This document shows positions 46,819-56,435 of a DNA stretch of 64,000 nt, piece by piece (the stretch's first letter is position 1; every line of letters starts with the position of its first letter). This stretch comes from Chloroflexus islandicus. Lineage in GTDB: Bacteria > Chloroflexota > Chloroflexia > Chloroflexales > Chloroflexaceae. Position numbers and translations under genes: made by a program. The notes below the pieces were generated by a model, which had not been told where the DNA came from, ran no database searches, and saw only the letters and a program-made list of their open reading frames with translations. The DNA is taken from NCBI RefSeq assembly GCF_001650695.1, contig NZ_LWQS01000044.1, positions 1-64,000 on the forward strand, written 5' to 3'.

Positions 46819-48060
46819 ATGTTGCGTACGTTGGTGATGATATTGGCTGGCGGTGACTCACCGGCGTTGAGTGTGCTGACCGCGGAACGCACTGAGGCGG
46901 CGGTGCCGTTTGGCGGGAAGTACCGGATTATCGATTTCGCGCTCTCGAATTGTGTCAATTCGGGATTGTACAATGTGGCGGTGCTCACCCAGTATCGCCC
47001 ACGCTCGCTGCACGCGCACCTCGGCGTTGGCCGTCCGTGGGATCTCGACCGCGCGCAGGGTGGCTTGCGCCTGCTCCATCCCTCGCCAACGCCCGACGGG
47101 GGTGGCTGGCAGCGCGGCACGGCTGATGCGGTGCGCTACAATCTCGATGTGGTTGAGGATCAGCCGGTTGATGCCGTGCTGTTGTTGGCCGGCGATCACA
47201 TTTATAAAATGGATTATCGCCCGCTGCTCGAATGGCATGAAGAACGCGCGGCCGATCTGACCATGGCGGTGCGCAGCGTGAGCCCGCACGACGCTCATCG
47301 CTATGGGATCGTCTCGGTCGGCAGCGATGGCCGGGTTGATCGGTTTGTCGAAAAGCCGCGCCGGGCCGACTCGAATCTGGCCTCGATGGGGATTTACGTC
47401 TTTCGCAAGCAATATTTGATCGACTTGCTTCGCTCGACCGATGCGGTCGATTTTGGCCGCCATCTGCTGCCCAAGATCGTCACGAGTGCTCGCGCCTTTG
47501 CCTACAATTTCCAAGGCTACTGGGCCGATGTCGGCACGGTGCAGGCCTATTACGAGGCCAATCTGGCCCTGTTGGCCGAAACGCCGGCGCTCGATCTGTA
47601 CGATCCGGAGTGGGTTATCCATACCGTCAGTTCTGACCGGCCGGGAGCTGAGATTGGCGAACAGGCGCGGGTTGAGAATAGCTTGCTGAGCGATGGCTGC
47701 CGGGTATATGGCACCGTGATCGGGTCGGTGTTGTCGCCGGGGGTGGTGGTGGCGCCGGGGGCCGTGGTGCGCGATTCGGTGGTGCTCGGCGATGCGGTGA
47801 TCGAGGCGGGTGCTGTCCTCGACCGTTGTATCGTCGATGAAGGGGTGCGGATCGACGCGGGGGCGCGGGTTGGCGATGGTGATGATAATACGCCCAACGC
47901 CGAAGCTCCAGAGCGGCTCAATACCGGGCTGACGATTGTTGGCCTGAAAGCGCATATTCCTGCCGGTGTGCGGATTGGGCGGAATGTGGCGATCCGGCCA
48001 CGCACGCAGCCGGCTGCCTTCCCTGCCGATGGCTGCGTGCCGAGCGGGGCGACGATTTAG
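46819..48060 (+). CDS. GlgC paralogue with degraded catalytic loop (GlgD-like)
   Basis: A 413-residue protein; the ATG at 46819 has GGGGAG upstream. It aligns with GlgC along its whole length ([36 protein letters not shown], beta-helix end). However the nucleotide loop reads [20 protein letters not shown], so the GTR triad and the following lysine/proline are lost. It is therefore likely to be a non-catalytic or regulatory partner, as GlgD is for GlgC in Bacillus. It is co-transcribed with the active copy. Confidence 0.88.
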   Translation: MLRTLVMILAGGDSPALSVLTAERTEAAVPFGGKYRIIDFALSNCVNSGLYNVAVLTQYRPRSLHAHLGVGRPWDLDRAQGGLRLLHPSPTPDGGGWQRGTADAVRYNLDVVEDQPVDAVLLLAGDHIYKMDYRPLLEWHEERAADLTMAVRSVSPHDAHRYGIVSVGSDGRVDRFVEKPRRADSNLASMGIYVFRKQYLIDLLRSTDAVDFGRHLLPKIVTSARAFAYNFQGYWADVGTVQAYYEANLALLAETPALDLYDPEWVIHTVSSDRPGAEIGEQARVENSLLSDGCRVYGTVIGSVLSPGVVVAPGAVVRDSVVLGDAVIEAGAVLDRCIVDEGVRIDAGARVGDGDDNTPNAEAPERLNTGLTIVGLKAHIPAGVRIGRNVAIRPRTQPAAFPADGCVPSGATI

Positions 48061-48591
48061 CTCTGAAAAAGCGGCGTATTGTCATTGCGAGGGGGCGTAG
48101 CCCCCGAAGCAATCCCCCGCTTTAGCGAGAGCGAACGCACAGCGGGGCGCTCCCGTGCTCGGGGGAGATTGCTTCGCTGCGCTCGCAATGACAACCGGAG
48201 AACCCCTGTCATTGCGAGGGCGCGGAGCGCCCGAAGCAATCCCCCGCTTGAGCGGGAAGCATGGCTGAGCGGGGCGCTCCCGCTGTCGAGGGAGATTGCT
48301 TCGCTTCGCTCGCAATGACAAGCGGGGAGCCACTGTCATTGCGAGGGCGCGGAGCGCCCGAAGCAATCTCCCGCTTGAGCGGGAAGCATGGCTGAGGGGG
48401 TCGCTCCCGCTGTCGAGGGAGATTGCTTCGCCGCTCGGGTCAGCGCATCGCGCTGCCCCGAGCGGCTCGCAATGACAAGCGGTGAGGGGGAGATTGCTTC
48501 GCTTCGCTCGCAATGATAGAAGGGGAATGAACCGAACGTCGCCCTTCCCACCTTGTATAAAAGTGACTTGGTATCTTTACACTGGTTCTTT
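48061..48591. repeat. tandem array of CATTGCGAGG-type repeats (family E)
   Basis: Units run 48081-48192, 48208-48319 and 48335-48476, plus a 3' fragment (about 48484-48519). Each is bounded by GTCATTGCGAG and its inverse CTCGCAATGAC, with GATTGCTTCG and CGAAGCAATC arms inside, so it can fold into a long hairpin. Unit three has an insertion of about 30 bp (GCGCATCGCGCTGCCCCGAG region). Confidence 0.85.
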
Positions 48592-49779
48592 ATGCCATCA
48601 CTTGCCGACATCACGATTGATCCCGCTATTCGCACCCGGCTGCAACAAGGCCATCCGTGGGTCTACCGCAACCATCTGATCGGAGCGGAACGGTTGCGTT
48701 CCGGGCAGTGGGTGCGCGCCCGCTGCGGCGGGTTGACCGTCTATGGTCTGTACGACGAACAAAGCCCGATCGGGTTGCGGATCTTTAGCCGGAATGGCCC
48801 ACCCGATCAGGCGTGGTTCCGCGAACGGGTTTGGGAGGCATGGGAGTTGCGCGCGCCGCTCCGCGATAGCGGGCAGACGACCGCTTACCGTTGGATCTAC
48901 GGCGAGGGCGATGGCCTGCCCGGGATCGTGGTTGATCGCTACGGCGATTACGCCGTTATCCAGACCTACGCCGAAAGTGTGCAGACCTTGGCGCCAGCCA
49001 TTGCTGCGGCCCTGCGCGCTGTCGATCCCGACCTGCGCGGCGTGGTGCAGCGTCCCCGCCTTCACGACGACAATGAGAGCGAAGCGCAGCCGGTGTTGTT
49101 GTGGGGCGAAGCGCCGCCGCGCGATTTGGTGGTGCAAGAGCATGGTCTCTTCTTTCAGGTTGATATGCTCTATGGCCAAAAGACCGGCCTCTTTCTCGAT
49201 CAACGCGAGAACCGGCGCACCGTCGAGGGGTTGGTGGCCGGCGCGAGCGTGCTCAACTGTTTTGCCTACACTGGCGGATTTTCACTCTATGCACTGCGAG
49301 GCGATGCGGCTGAGGTGGTGAGTTGCGATGTGGGACGTGGGTTAGCCGAAGCGACCACTGCCAATATCGCGCTCAACCGGCTGCCGGCGGAACGCCACCG
49401 ATTCGAGACGGAAGATTGTTTTGCGTTGCTCGATCGGTACGCTAAAGACGGGCGCACCTTCGACGTGGTGATTCTCGATCCGCCGAGTTTTGCCCGCGCG
49501 CGGACGAGCCAGCACGCGGCGTTGCGGGCCTACGTGCGCCTCAATGCGCTCGGTATGCGCTGCGTCACCCCCGGCGGCTTGCTAGTGAGCGCTAGTTGCA
49601 CGGCCCAGATCGGCCCCGAACAGTTTCGCGCCTTGCTCGGCGACGCGGCAGCGCAAGCGCACCGCCGCCTGCAAATGATTCACGAGGCCGGCCAGCCGTT
49701 GGATCATCCGGTGCCGGCTGGTTTTCCCGAAGGGCGCTATTTGAAATTCATTGTTGCGCGCGTACAGGCGTTGGTGTAA
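48592..49779 (+). CDS. class I SAM-dependent rRNA large-subunit methyltransferase, RlmI-like
   Basis: A 395-residue protein. The ATG at 48592 (MPSLADITIDPAIRTRLQQG) is used; no Shine-Dalgarno is visible, and a TACACT box ends 8 bp upstream, so the mRNA may be leaderless. An N-terminal PUA-like domain (HPWVYRNHLIG) is followed by a Rossmann methyltransferase: VLNCFAYTGGFSLYALRG (SAM loop) near 221, and VVILDPPSFAR near 295. RlmI methylates C1962 of 23S rRNA. Confidence 0.86.
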   Translation: MPSLADITIDPAIRTRLQQGHPWVYRNHLIGAERLRSGQWVRARCGGLTVYGLYDEQSPIGLRIFSRNGPPDQAWFRERVWEAWELRAPLRDSGQTTAYRWIYGEGDGLPGIVVDRYGDYAVIQTYAESVQTLAPAIAAALRAVDPDLRGVVQRPRLHDDNESEAQPVLLWGEAPPRDLVVQEHGLFFQVDMLYGQKTGLFLDQRENRRTVEGLVAGASVLNCFAYTGGFSLYALRGDAAEVVSCDVGRGLAEATTANIALNRLPAERHRFETEDCFALLDRYAKDGRTFDVVILDPPSFARARTSQHAALRAYVRLNALGMRCVTPGGLLVSASCTAQIGPEQFRALLGDAAAQAHRRLQMIHEAGQPLDHPVPAGFPEGRYLKFIVARVQALV

Positions 49780-49807
49780 GGCGCTGCCGGTTACGCCTCG
49801 GCTATGC

Positions 49808-49813
49808 TATAAT
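49808..49813 (+). promoter_or_regulatory. -10 box directly before the GT4 gene
   Basis: TATAAT ends 8 nt before the ATG, and there is no Shine-Dalgarno. The likely transcription start falls at or next to the start codon. Confidence 0.45.
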
Positions 49814-49820
49814 TTCGACC

Positions 49821-51029
49821 ATGCACATACTTCAGATTTCGTGGGAATACCCTCCTCATATTGTGGGCGGTTTGGGCCGGCATGTTGCCGATCTTGCGCC
49901 GGCGCTCATCGACCACGAAGTAACCGTCACCGTCATGACCCCGCAATTACGTGGCGGTGAGACGTTCGAGCGCCAGCACAACCTCACGATCTGCCGGGTT
50001 GCGATCCCGCCGTTCGATACCGATGATTTCCCTAGCTTTGTCCGTCACGCCGGCCGTCACCTTGAACACGCCGCGCATGCACTCTTTCCCGGCGGTAGAC
50101 CCGATCTCATTCACGTCCACGATTGGTTAACGGCTGAAGTAGGGATTGCGCTCAAACACCATTGGCGGGTGCCGTTAATTGCGACTATTCACGCAACCGA
50201 GCGGGGGCGGGGCCGCGGTGATCTCAACGGCCATCAATCACAGCAGATTAACGATCTCGAGTGGCGGCTCACCTATGAAGCGTGGCGGGTGATTGTCTGT
50301 TCGCACTTTATGGCCCGCCAAATCCGTGAGTACTTTGCCACCCCGCCTGATAAGATCGATGTTATCTCGAATGGCGTCCACATTCCGCCGCAACCCTTCG
50401 CCACGCCGGCTGACTGGGTGGCGTTTCGGCGTCGCTTTGCCGCCGACAATGAGGCGCTGGTGATCTTTGTCGGGCGGTTAGTGTATGAAAAGGGCGTCCA
50501 TATTCTGCTCGAAGCGTGGCCGCGGGTGGTAGCGGAACTGCCGGCCCGGCTGGTGATCGCCGGCGCTGGCAGTGCCTCCGATGACCTTAGGCTGCGCGCC
50601 GCCGAATTGGGGGTCTCGGTCGAGTTTCTCGGCTTTATTAGCGATGAAGATCGCAATCGTTTGTACGCCGTCGGTGATGTCGCCGTCTTTCCCTCGCTCT
50701 ACGAGCCGTTTGGGATTGTGGCGCTCGAGGCGTTCGCCGCCGGCTGCCCGGTGATCGTTTCAGATGCCGGCGGCTTGGCCGAGGTGGTGCAACACGAGCT
50801 GAATGGGTTGGTGGTGCCGGCTGGCGATGCGGTGGCGCTTGCTAATGCGCTGTTAGCCAGCTTGCATGCCCCCGCCGAGTCGCGCCTGCGCGCTGCGCGG
50901 GGGGCGGCGCTGGCCCGCGCATATTACACGTGGAACCGGATTGCCGGCGAGGTCAAAGCGGTGTACGATCGGGTGTGGACGGAGTGGAAGGCTGGCGCGT
51001 GGGGCAAAGAGATCATGCGCCGGGCGTAA
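49821..51029 (+). CDS. GT4 glycosyltransferase, glycogen synthase-like
   Basis: A 402-residue protein starting at ATG 49821 (MHILQISWEYPPHIVGGLGR). The EYPPxxGGLGRH start and the later VYEKGVHILLEAW and EPFGIVALEAFAAGCPVI (the E-x7-E nucleotide-sugar site) fit the GT4 glycogen synthase / GlgM group. TIHATERGRGRGDL near 118 and NGVH near 191 also agree. It would elongate glucan with ADP-glucose, which ties it to the two glgC-type genes 3 kb upstream. A TATAAT box ends 8 bp before the start, suggesting a leaderless mRNA. Confidence 0.82.
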   Translation: MHILQISWEYPPHIVGGLGRHVADLAPALIDHEVTVTVMTPQLRGGETFERQHNLTICRVAIPPFDTDDFPSFVRHAGRHLEHAAHALFPGGRPDLIHVHDWLTAEVGIALKHHWRVPLIATIHATERGRGRGDLNGHQSQQINDLEWRLTYEAWRVIVCSHFMARQIREYFATPPDKIDVISNGVHIPPQPFATPADWVAFRRRFAADNEALVIFVGRLVYEKGVHILLEAWPRVVAELPARLVIAGAGSASDDLRLRAAELGVSVEFLGFISDEDRNRLYAVGDVAVFPSLYEPFGIVALEAFAAGCPVIVSDAGGLAEVVQHELNGLVVPAGDAVALANALLASLHAPAESRLRAARGAALARAYYTWNRIAGEVKAVYDRVWTEWKAGAWGKEIMRRA

Positions 51030-51071
51030 GGCAACGCAAAGGCGTTGCAGTGTATGTGGCGGAGTCGACAG

Positions 51072-52166
51072 ATGCCCGGAAATAGTTTTGGTCATGTGTT
51101 TCGGTTAACGACATGGGGCGAGTCGCACGGCCCGGCGGTTGGTTGCACCGTTGACGGTTGCCCGGCCGGTTTGCCGCTCGATGTGGCTGATATTCAACGC
51201 GAACTCGATCGCCGCCGGGTTGGCCAGAGCCGGGTCAGCTCGCAGCGGCGCGAAGCCGATGAAGTGCAGATTCTGTCTGGCGTGTTCGAGGGCCGCACGA
51301 CCGGTACGCCGATTACGATGGTGGTCTACAACACCGACGCGAAGTCGCACCATTACGAGAATATCAAAGACAGCTACCGGCCCGGTCACGCCGATTATAC
51401 GTGGGACGTGAAATACGGTTTTCGCGATTGGCGCGGCGGCGGCCGTTCGTCGGCGCGCGAGACGATTGGGCGGGTGGCCGGCGGCGCGATTGCCCGGAAA
51501 TTGCTGGCGACCGTAGGGGTGAAGATTGTCGGCTACACCCTGCAACTGGCCGATCTGCGCGCCGAGGTCTTCGATGAAGAGGAGATCGAGCGCAATATCA
51601 TGCGCTGCCCTGATGCGCGGGTAGCGGCGTTGATGGTTGAGCGGGTCGATCAGGCTCGGCGCGAGCTCGACTCGCTGGGTGGGATCGTTGAAGTGCGGGC
51701 GCGCGGGGTGCCTCCCGGTCTCGGCGAGCCGGTCTTCGACAAGTTGCAAGCTGATATTGGCAAGGCGATGTTCTCAATCCCCGCGATCAAAGGCGTCGAA
51801 ATCGGCGAAGGATTTGGCGTAGCAATGCTGCGCGGCTCGCAGAATAACGATCCGTTTATTCGCCGTGACGATGGCACGATCGGCACGGCTTCCAACCATC
51901 ACGGCGGCATCCTCGGCGGCATCTCCACCGGTGAAGAGATTGTGGTGCGGCTGGCCGCCAAACCGCCGGCCAGCATTGCCCGCCCGCAACAGACGGTGGA
52001 TCGCGACGGCAATCCGGTGACGATCGAAGTGCATGGCCGCCATGACCCGACCGTGTTGCCGCGGTTGGTGCCGGTGGCCGAAGCCATGCTGGCGCTGGTG
52101 CTGGCCGATCATCTGCTGCGCCAGCGCCTTGCCCGTGTGGCATGGCCGGAGCAGAGCAATGGCTGA
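51072..52166 (+). CDS. aroC: chorismate synthase
   Basis: A 364-residue enzyme. The ATG at 51072 has GGAG 7 bp upstream; the longer frame from 51045 is not needed. Conserved motifs: [15 protein letters not shown] near 9, [25 protein letters not shown] near 99 (FMN/phosphate region), [14 protein letters not shown] near 126, and RPQQTVDR near 304. It converts EPSP to chorismate using reduced FMN. The next gene overlaps it by 8 bp and tyrA follows, so the three are one operon. Confidence 0.97.
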   Translation: MPGNSFGHVFRLTTWGESHGPAVGCTVDGCPAGLPLDVADIQRELDRRRVGQSRVSSQRREADEVQILSGVFEGRTTGTPITMVVYNTDAKSHHYENIKDSYRPGHADYTWDVKYGFRDWRGGGRSSARETIGRVAGGAIARKLLATVGVKIVGYTLQLADLRAEVFDEEEIERNIMRCPDARVAALMVERVDQARRELDSLGGIVEVRARGVPPGLGEPVFDKLQADIGKAMFSIPAIKGVEIGEGFGVAMLRGSQNNDPFIRRDDGTIGTASNHHGGILGGISTGEEIVVRLAAKPPASIARPQQTVDRDGNPVTIEVHGRHDPTVLPRLVPVAEAMLALVLADHLLRQRLARVAWPEQSNG

Positions 52167-52761
52167 ACACGAGCCGGTTGAGTCGCCAACGCGCTGGTTG
52201 CCGGCGCTCGGTCTGCTGGCAGGGTTGAGTTGGGCGCTCGTGATAGGGATGGTCATCGGCGTCGATCTGGCGCGCGGGCCAAACTTGTTGTCGCCAATCC
52301 ACTTGGTCTTCCACGCGCTGGCGCTCATTACCGGCATCCTGACCTTCTGGCCACTGGAAAAGTGGCTGGGTCTGGCTGGCCTCACGGTGGAAGGGACGCT
52401 CGGGGTCTGGTTATTGTTCACCGCCATCGCGATCATACCGGCCCCAACCGGCACCCTGCTCGACCCGCCGGATACGCCGGTCTATGCGTTGATGTTGTTT
52501 GCCGTCTTTCTCAGCGTGGCCGCGCTCGTGCGTCCGGTGATCGCGGTGCTGAGCCGGCGCTGGCTGGCGCTCAAGGCATGGGCGCGCGACAACCGGCGCG
52601 TGCGGCGCGAGTCGTATGAGGCTGGCATCTTGGTCGCGGCAGCGCTGGCCTTAGCCGCGCTCCGCACGCTCGATCCGATCAAGCTGATTGCATTGGCGGT
52701 GATAGTTGTGTTGGTTGAGATTATCTTGTTGTCGTTGATCGGCGTCGAACCGGCGGGTTAG
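52159..52761 (+). CDS. polytopic membrane protein between aroC and tyrA
   Basis: A 200-residue protein; the ATG at 52159 lies inside the aroC 3' end with GGAG 7 bp upstream. About five to six membrane segments (15-35, 50-70, 80-100, 110-130, 160-180, 180-197). I recognise no family. Operon position alone suggests a role linked to aromatic amino acid synthesis or simply hitch-hiking. Confidence 0.7.
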   Translation: MAEHEPVESPTRWLPALGLLAGLSWALVIGMVIGVDLARGPNLLSPIHLVFHALALITGILTFWPLEKWLGLAGLTVEGTLGVWLLFTAIAIIPAPTGTLLDPPDTPVYALMLFAVFLSVAALVRPVIAVLSRRWLALKAWARDNRRVRRESYEAGILVAAALALAALRTLDPIKLIALAVIVVLVEIILLSLIGVEPAG

Positions 52762-52776
52762 GAGAAGAGGAAACCC

Positions 52777-53745
52777 ATGATCCGGATTGCTATCATTGGT
52801 CTCGGCTTAATCGGCGCGTCGCTCGGCATGGCGCTGCGCAACGCCGACCCCAAAGAGTCGCCGCTCGGCGCGGTCGAGGTGATCGGGTTCGACCGCGAGC
52901 CGCGCGTGATCCGCGAGGCGCGGGGAAGGTTGGCGATCGACCGCGAAGCGCGCACGCTGGCCGAAGCGGTGCGGGAGGCGCAGATGGTGGTGGTGGCGAC
53001 GCCGGTGCGTGCGATGCAAGAGGTATTTCGTGAATTGGCCACCCTCTTGCCCGCCGGGGTCGTGGTGACGGATGTCGCTAGTACCAAAGCGCAGGTTTGC
53101 CGGTGGGCCGCCGAACTCCTCCCGCGCACAGTAAGCTTTGTCGGCGGGCACCCCATGGCCGGGCGCGAGAAGTCAGGGCCGGCTGCCGCCGATCCCGATC
53201 TCTTTCGCGAGGCGATCTACTGCCTGACGGCGACCGGCGATACCGCGCCGCAGGCGATAGAAGCGGTTGAGGCGCTGGTGCGCGCGGTCGGTGCGAAACC
53301 GTACTACATTGACCCCGAAGAGCACGATGCGTATGTGGCCGGCATCTCGCACCTGCCGCTGCTGCTCTCGGTCGGCTTGGTGACGGCCACCGGCAACAGT
53401 CCGGCGTGGAAAGAGATGGCGCCGCTGGCTGCAACCGGATTCCGCGATGTCTCGCGCCTCGCCTCCGGCGATCCGCAGATGCAGCGTGACATCTTGCTCA
53501 CCAACCCGCACGGCCTCACCCGCTGGATCGACGAGCTGATCCGCTTCCTCGTCACCGCGCGCGAACAGATCAATGCCGGCGATGCCGCGGCCATCGAGCA
53601 GATGCTGCACCAAGCCAAAGCCACCCGCGACGCATGGCTGGAGAGCAAACCGCACCTGCGCCCCGGCGAAGCCGATTTTACTGCCATGCCCACGGTCGAA
53701 CGGCCCAGCCTGCTTGGCTTCCGCTTGCCGAAGCGGGAGAAGTGA
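52777..53745 (+). CDS. tyrA: prephenate dehydrogenase
   Basis: A 322-residue enzyme; the ATG follows GAGAAGAGGAAA. The NAD site is IIGLGLIGASLGMALR at residues 5-20. The TyrA signature FVGGHPMAGREKSGP lies near 125, and KEMAPLAATGFRDVSRLASG near 215. It makes 4-hydroxyphenylpyruvate from prephenate, leading to tyrosine. It is the last gene of the aroC operon. A large hairpin lies 60 bp downstream. Confidence 0.95.
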   Translation: MIRIAIIGLGLIGASLGMALRNADPKESPLGAVEVIGFDREPRVIREARGRLAIDREARTLAEAVREAQMVVVATPVRAMQEVFRELATLLPAGVVVTDVASTKAQVCRWAAELLPRTVSFVGGHPMAGREKSGPAAADPDLFREAIYCLTATGDTAPQAIEAVEALVRAVGAKPYYIDPEEHDAYVAGISHLPLLLSVGLVTATGNSPAWKEMAPLAATGFRDVSRLASGDPQMQRDILLTNPHGLTRWIDELIRFLVTAREQINAGDAAAIEQMLHQAKATRDAWLESKPHLRPGEADFTAMPTVERPSLLGFRLPKREK

Positions 53746-53803
53746 GCGAGTTGGGATAGTTGCACGGTATTGCTGGTTGAGCAACGTTGCAAGACGGTAG
53801 CTA

Positions 53804-53847
53804 CCTTCATCCGCCCTTGGCTATGTGCAGTCGCAGGCGGATGAAGG
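53804..53847. terminator. 12-bp stem hairpin after tyrA
   Basis: CCTTCATCCGCC (53804-53815) and GGCGGATGAAGG (53836-53847) form a perfect stem with a 20-nt loop. It lies between convergent genes; the T-run is weak. Confidence 0.55.
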
Positions 53848-53943
53848 TGTGCTGATCCGTGTTAGCGAGATACGTTGGTTGATCGCGACACGTTACTCTT
53901 GTATTTCTTGAACTCTCCTCAGGTATCGCCAGCTAGATAGTGC

Positions 53944-54207
53944 TCATCGTGTCACCAACGGGATGTAGAGCATACTATCCGGTGAACCCCAAAACCCGCC
54001 GGACAACGTATAGCCGCCGCCACTGGCCACACCTGCGTCAGCTTGGCCGATAGTGCTGCCGAGAGTATAGCCGCCGCCGGCGCTGAAGGTAGCGCCGCCG
54101 CCATCCATCGTATACCACCCAATGCTGTACCCGCTCTGCGCGGCAACGACTCCGATCACCAAACTGATCAGAAGGGCCAACATCCCAAGTTGTATCCATC
54201 GCTTCAT
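53944..54207 (-). CDS. small secreted glycine-rich protein
   Basis: An 87-residue protein with a signal peptide (MKRWIQLGMLALLISLVIGVV). The mature part carries GYTLGSTIGQADAG and GGGYTLSGGFWG, a motif seen in many small exported Chloroflexota proteins. Its start overlaps the end of the larger secreted protein gene by 4 bp (ATGA), so it is the second gene of that operon. Function unknown; a surface or cell-wall partner is likely. Confidence 0.7.
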   Translation of the reverse strand: MKRWIQLGMLALLISLVIGVVAAQSGYSIGWYTMDGGGATFSAGGGYTLGSTIGQADAGVASGGGYTLSGGFWGSPDSMLYIPLVTR

Positions 54208-55826
54208 CGTTGATCCTCCGCCGGATACAGCGGCAATGGTGAATCGGGGGTTTGGTTACTGCTCAGAGAGAGAGGCAAGCCATACGCTTCTGGCGCAAGA
54301 TACAAACCGCGTTCAGGCACTGGTTTGACCGCTTCCGCCGTCACCGGATGCGCGCGCAGATAGGGATCGTTGCGAGTGGCAGTGACTTCCCATGACACCT
54401 GTGCGCCGGCGACACCGCCAGCGATGCGGAACAGATTGCCGGTGATGGGCTGCGCTACGTGCAAATTGGGCATTGCTGCGCCGACCGGGGTGAGTTGGTA
54501 AAGAAACGGCTCAGCATTGATCGCGGCAAAGTAGTCGGGGAGCGTGACGATGGCGGCGCCGGCAGAGTCGAGGGTGACGATGCCATTATACACATTCTGA
54601 ATGATCGGTCCTTCTTGGGCGAAGTGGTAGAGATACTTGTTGGCCGGATCGAGCGGATGATCGATGACAAATGTCTTCACGCCAGTAGCCTGCAAATTAC
54701 CGATCACCCGCACGCCCTGCCCGCCCTCAAAATAGCCGGCATAGCCGTTGGGACTGGTAACCTCACCGCGAACGCCATAGGTTGCACCGCTGGTCGCGGT
54801 TGCTGTTCCCAAGACACCGGTGCCGCTTGAACTTGCCGTTGTACCGCGTACGCCATAGGTTGGACCGCTGGTCGCGGTTGCTGTTCCCAAGACACCGGTG
54901 CCGCCACCATAAGGATTCTCACCCCACACCCCAATTGAGAAACCAATCGTATTGGACAGTACCTTCCCATAGACGCCCACCCCGCGCACTGATGTGCCGT
55001 AGACACCAACTCCGCCAGAGGTGTGTTCGCCCCATACGCCGAAGCCAGCCGCACTGCTATTGCGATTAATGCCCCGCACACCGGTTGATAGGGCAGTGGC
55101 CGGTGTAGCTTCACCGAGCACACCGGCGGCATCTGTGCTAGCCGATCGCGTTACGCCATACACGCCAATTGCTGGGCCGCTCGTCGCCCAAGCCTCGCCG
55201 GTGACGCCGCTGCCGTTGCTGCTTGCGGTAAGGCCAAAGACCCCTACAGCGTCACCGCTGCTGGCGCTCGCAAATCCGGCGACGCCGCGACCGTTTGGAC
55301 TGTCGCTGCGCCCATACATGCCATACGAAAGGCCGCTCGTAATGGTATTGTACGCGAATAGGCTGCTGTCGCCGCTGACGTCGCCTACGACCTGCGCCCC
55401 CGGTCGCAAGCTAAGCGCATAGGGCGCTGCGGTTAAGGGTTGTCGTGGGGTCAGGCTTGTGTACGAACCGCTGCCGGCAGGACAGCGTACAGCGACGTCG
55501 AGCCAGCGCGCTTGTCCGATAAAGGCATTGCTGCCGAAATCCAACGCCGGGATAGTAAACAACCCGCCGGTGACGGTTACGGCACTGACCGGCGTCGTTC
55601 CCAATGCGGTTCCCCCACTCGCGCTATCCCACAGCGTAAATTGAAAGTCACACACGCCTTGGACTGGTGCGCCATCTTTGCTCAGGCGACCTTGATAGGT
55701 AAATGCCGTGCCGGCATTTGCTGCCAGTATCGCCCCGCCGGAAACACCCGGTTGCGCTTGCGCGATAGTGACCGCCAACGCAGCTACCAGACCGATAATG
55801 ATAATATTCGACCACTGCCGTTGCAT
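54204..55826 (-). CDS. secreted protein with repeated G-V-x-G units and a tail-fibre-like C terminus
   Basis: A 540-residue protein; the ATG at 55826 has GAGGAG upstream. Residues 1-25 look like a signal peptide (IIIIGLVAALAVTIAQAQ). About 45-140 form a folded domain (TYQGRLSKDGAPVQG start). Then ~150-355 hold many short GVxG units (GVGVYGT, GVLGTATATSG, GVRGTTASSSG), which fit a beta-helix as in phage tail fibres. The last 150 residues are more complex. Surface adhesion is a possible role. It precedes and overlaps the small secreted gene. Confidence 0.75.
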   Translation of the reverse strand: MQRQWSNIIIIGLVAALAVTIAQAQPGVSGGAILAANAGTAFTYQGRLSKDGAPVQGVCDFQFTLWDSASGGTALGTTPVSAVTVTGGLFTIPALDFGSNAFIGQARWLDVAVRCPAGSGSYTSLTPRQPLTAAPYALSLRPGAQVVGDVSGDSSLFAYNTITSGLSYGMYGRSDSPNGRGVAGFASASSGDAVGVFGLTASSNGSGVTGEAWATSGPAIGVYGVTRSASTDAAGVLGEATPATALSTGVRGINRNSSAAGFGVWGEHTSGGVGVYGTSVRGVGVYGKVLSNTIGFSIGVWGENPYGGGTGVLGTATATSGPTYGVRGTTASSSGTGVLGTATATSGATYGVRGEVTSPNGYAGYFEGGQGVRVIGNLQATGVKTFVIDHPLDPANKYLYHFAQEGPIIQNVYNGIVTLDSAGAAIVTLPDYFAAINAEPFLYQLTPVGAAMPNLHVAQPITGNLFRIAGGVAGAQVSWEVTATRNDPYLRAHPVTAEAVKPVPERGLYLAPEAYGLPLSLSSNQTPDSPLPLYPAEDQR

Positions 55827-56079
55827 ACGCTCCTCACCTCAATTGAAATCCGAATGCTATGAAACCAACGCTTGACCGTCTCAACGGATGCGAGCCATGC
55901 TTTACCATTGCTTGTGTGGAACGTAAGCGAAACGGCAGGCTCGGCTCGATCATCCTTAGCCGGATAGCTGAGGGAGAGCTAGCGTATGCCATTGCGATTG
56001 ATTCGTGACAAGCGCAGAGAAAGCACCTGTCATGATACTGACGCAACCCCGGCAGTGCAAGGATGTCGCTCGTCCTCAT
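55827..56079. other. gene-free region before the tRNA operon
   Basis: No convincing gene. The short open frame at 55834-56079 on the minus strand has no start site or family resemblance. The tRNA promoter lies at its end. Confidence 0.5.
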
Positions 56080-56108
56080 TTGACAAGTGGGCCATCATTT
56101 CGTATAAT
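56080..56108 (+). promoter_or_regulatory. consensus promoter of the tRNA-Leu/Val/Phe operon
   Basis: TTGACA (56080-56085), exactly 17 bp, TATAAT (56103-56108). Both boxes are perfect. tRNA-Leu starts 16 nt later, so the leader is very short. Confidence 0.85.
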
Positions 56109-56123
56109 AACGGGGCGTTGAGC

Positions 56124-56213
<90 letters not shown>

Positions 56214-56221
56214 TACGTCGG

Positions 56222-56296
56222 GGGCGATTAGCTCAGCGGTAGAGCACCTCGCTTACACCGAGGGTGTCGGCGGTTCGAACCCGTCATCGCCCACCA
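56222..56296 (+). tRNA. tRNA-Val (TAC)
   Basis: Acceptor GGGCGAT pairs with ATCGCCC; the anticodon loop CTTACAC between CCTCG and CGAGG gives TAC. TTCGAAC T-loop; CCA encoded. Confidence 0.95.
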
Positions 56297-56312
56297 TTGT
56301 CAACGGTGGCGG

Positions 56313-56388
56313 GCCAAGATAGCTCAGTTGGTAGAGCATCGCACTGAAAATGCGAGGGTCGCCGGTTCAAGTCCGGCTCTTGGCACCA
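56313..56388 (+). tRNA. tRNA-Phe (GAA)
   Basis: Acceptor GCCAAGA pairs with TCTTGGC; the anticodon loop CTGAAAA gives GAA. TTCAAGT T-loop; CCA encoded. Last gene of the tRNA operon. Confidence 0.95.
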
Positions 56389-56396
56389 CAATACGT

Positions 56397-56435
56397 AACA
56401 CCCGCTCTGCATCGCAGAGCGGGTGTTGTGGTTTT
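56397..56435 (+). terminator. rho-independent terminator of the tRNA operon
   Basis: AACACCCGCTCTGC, ATC loop, GCAGAGCGGGTGTT, then GTGGTTTT. A 14-bp perfect stem with T-rich tail, 8 bp after the tRNA-Phe CCA. Confidence 0.85.

Noticed and set aside
45602-47955. Long frames on the minus strand opposite both glgC-type genes (419 and 365 codons)
   Set aside because: Antisense shadows of well-conserved GlgC sequences; no initiation signals.
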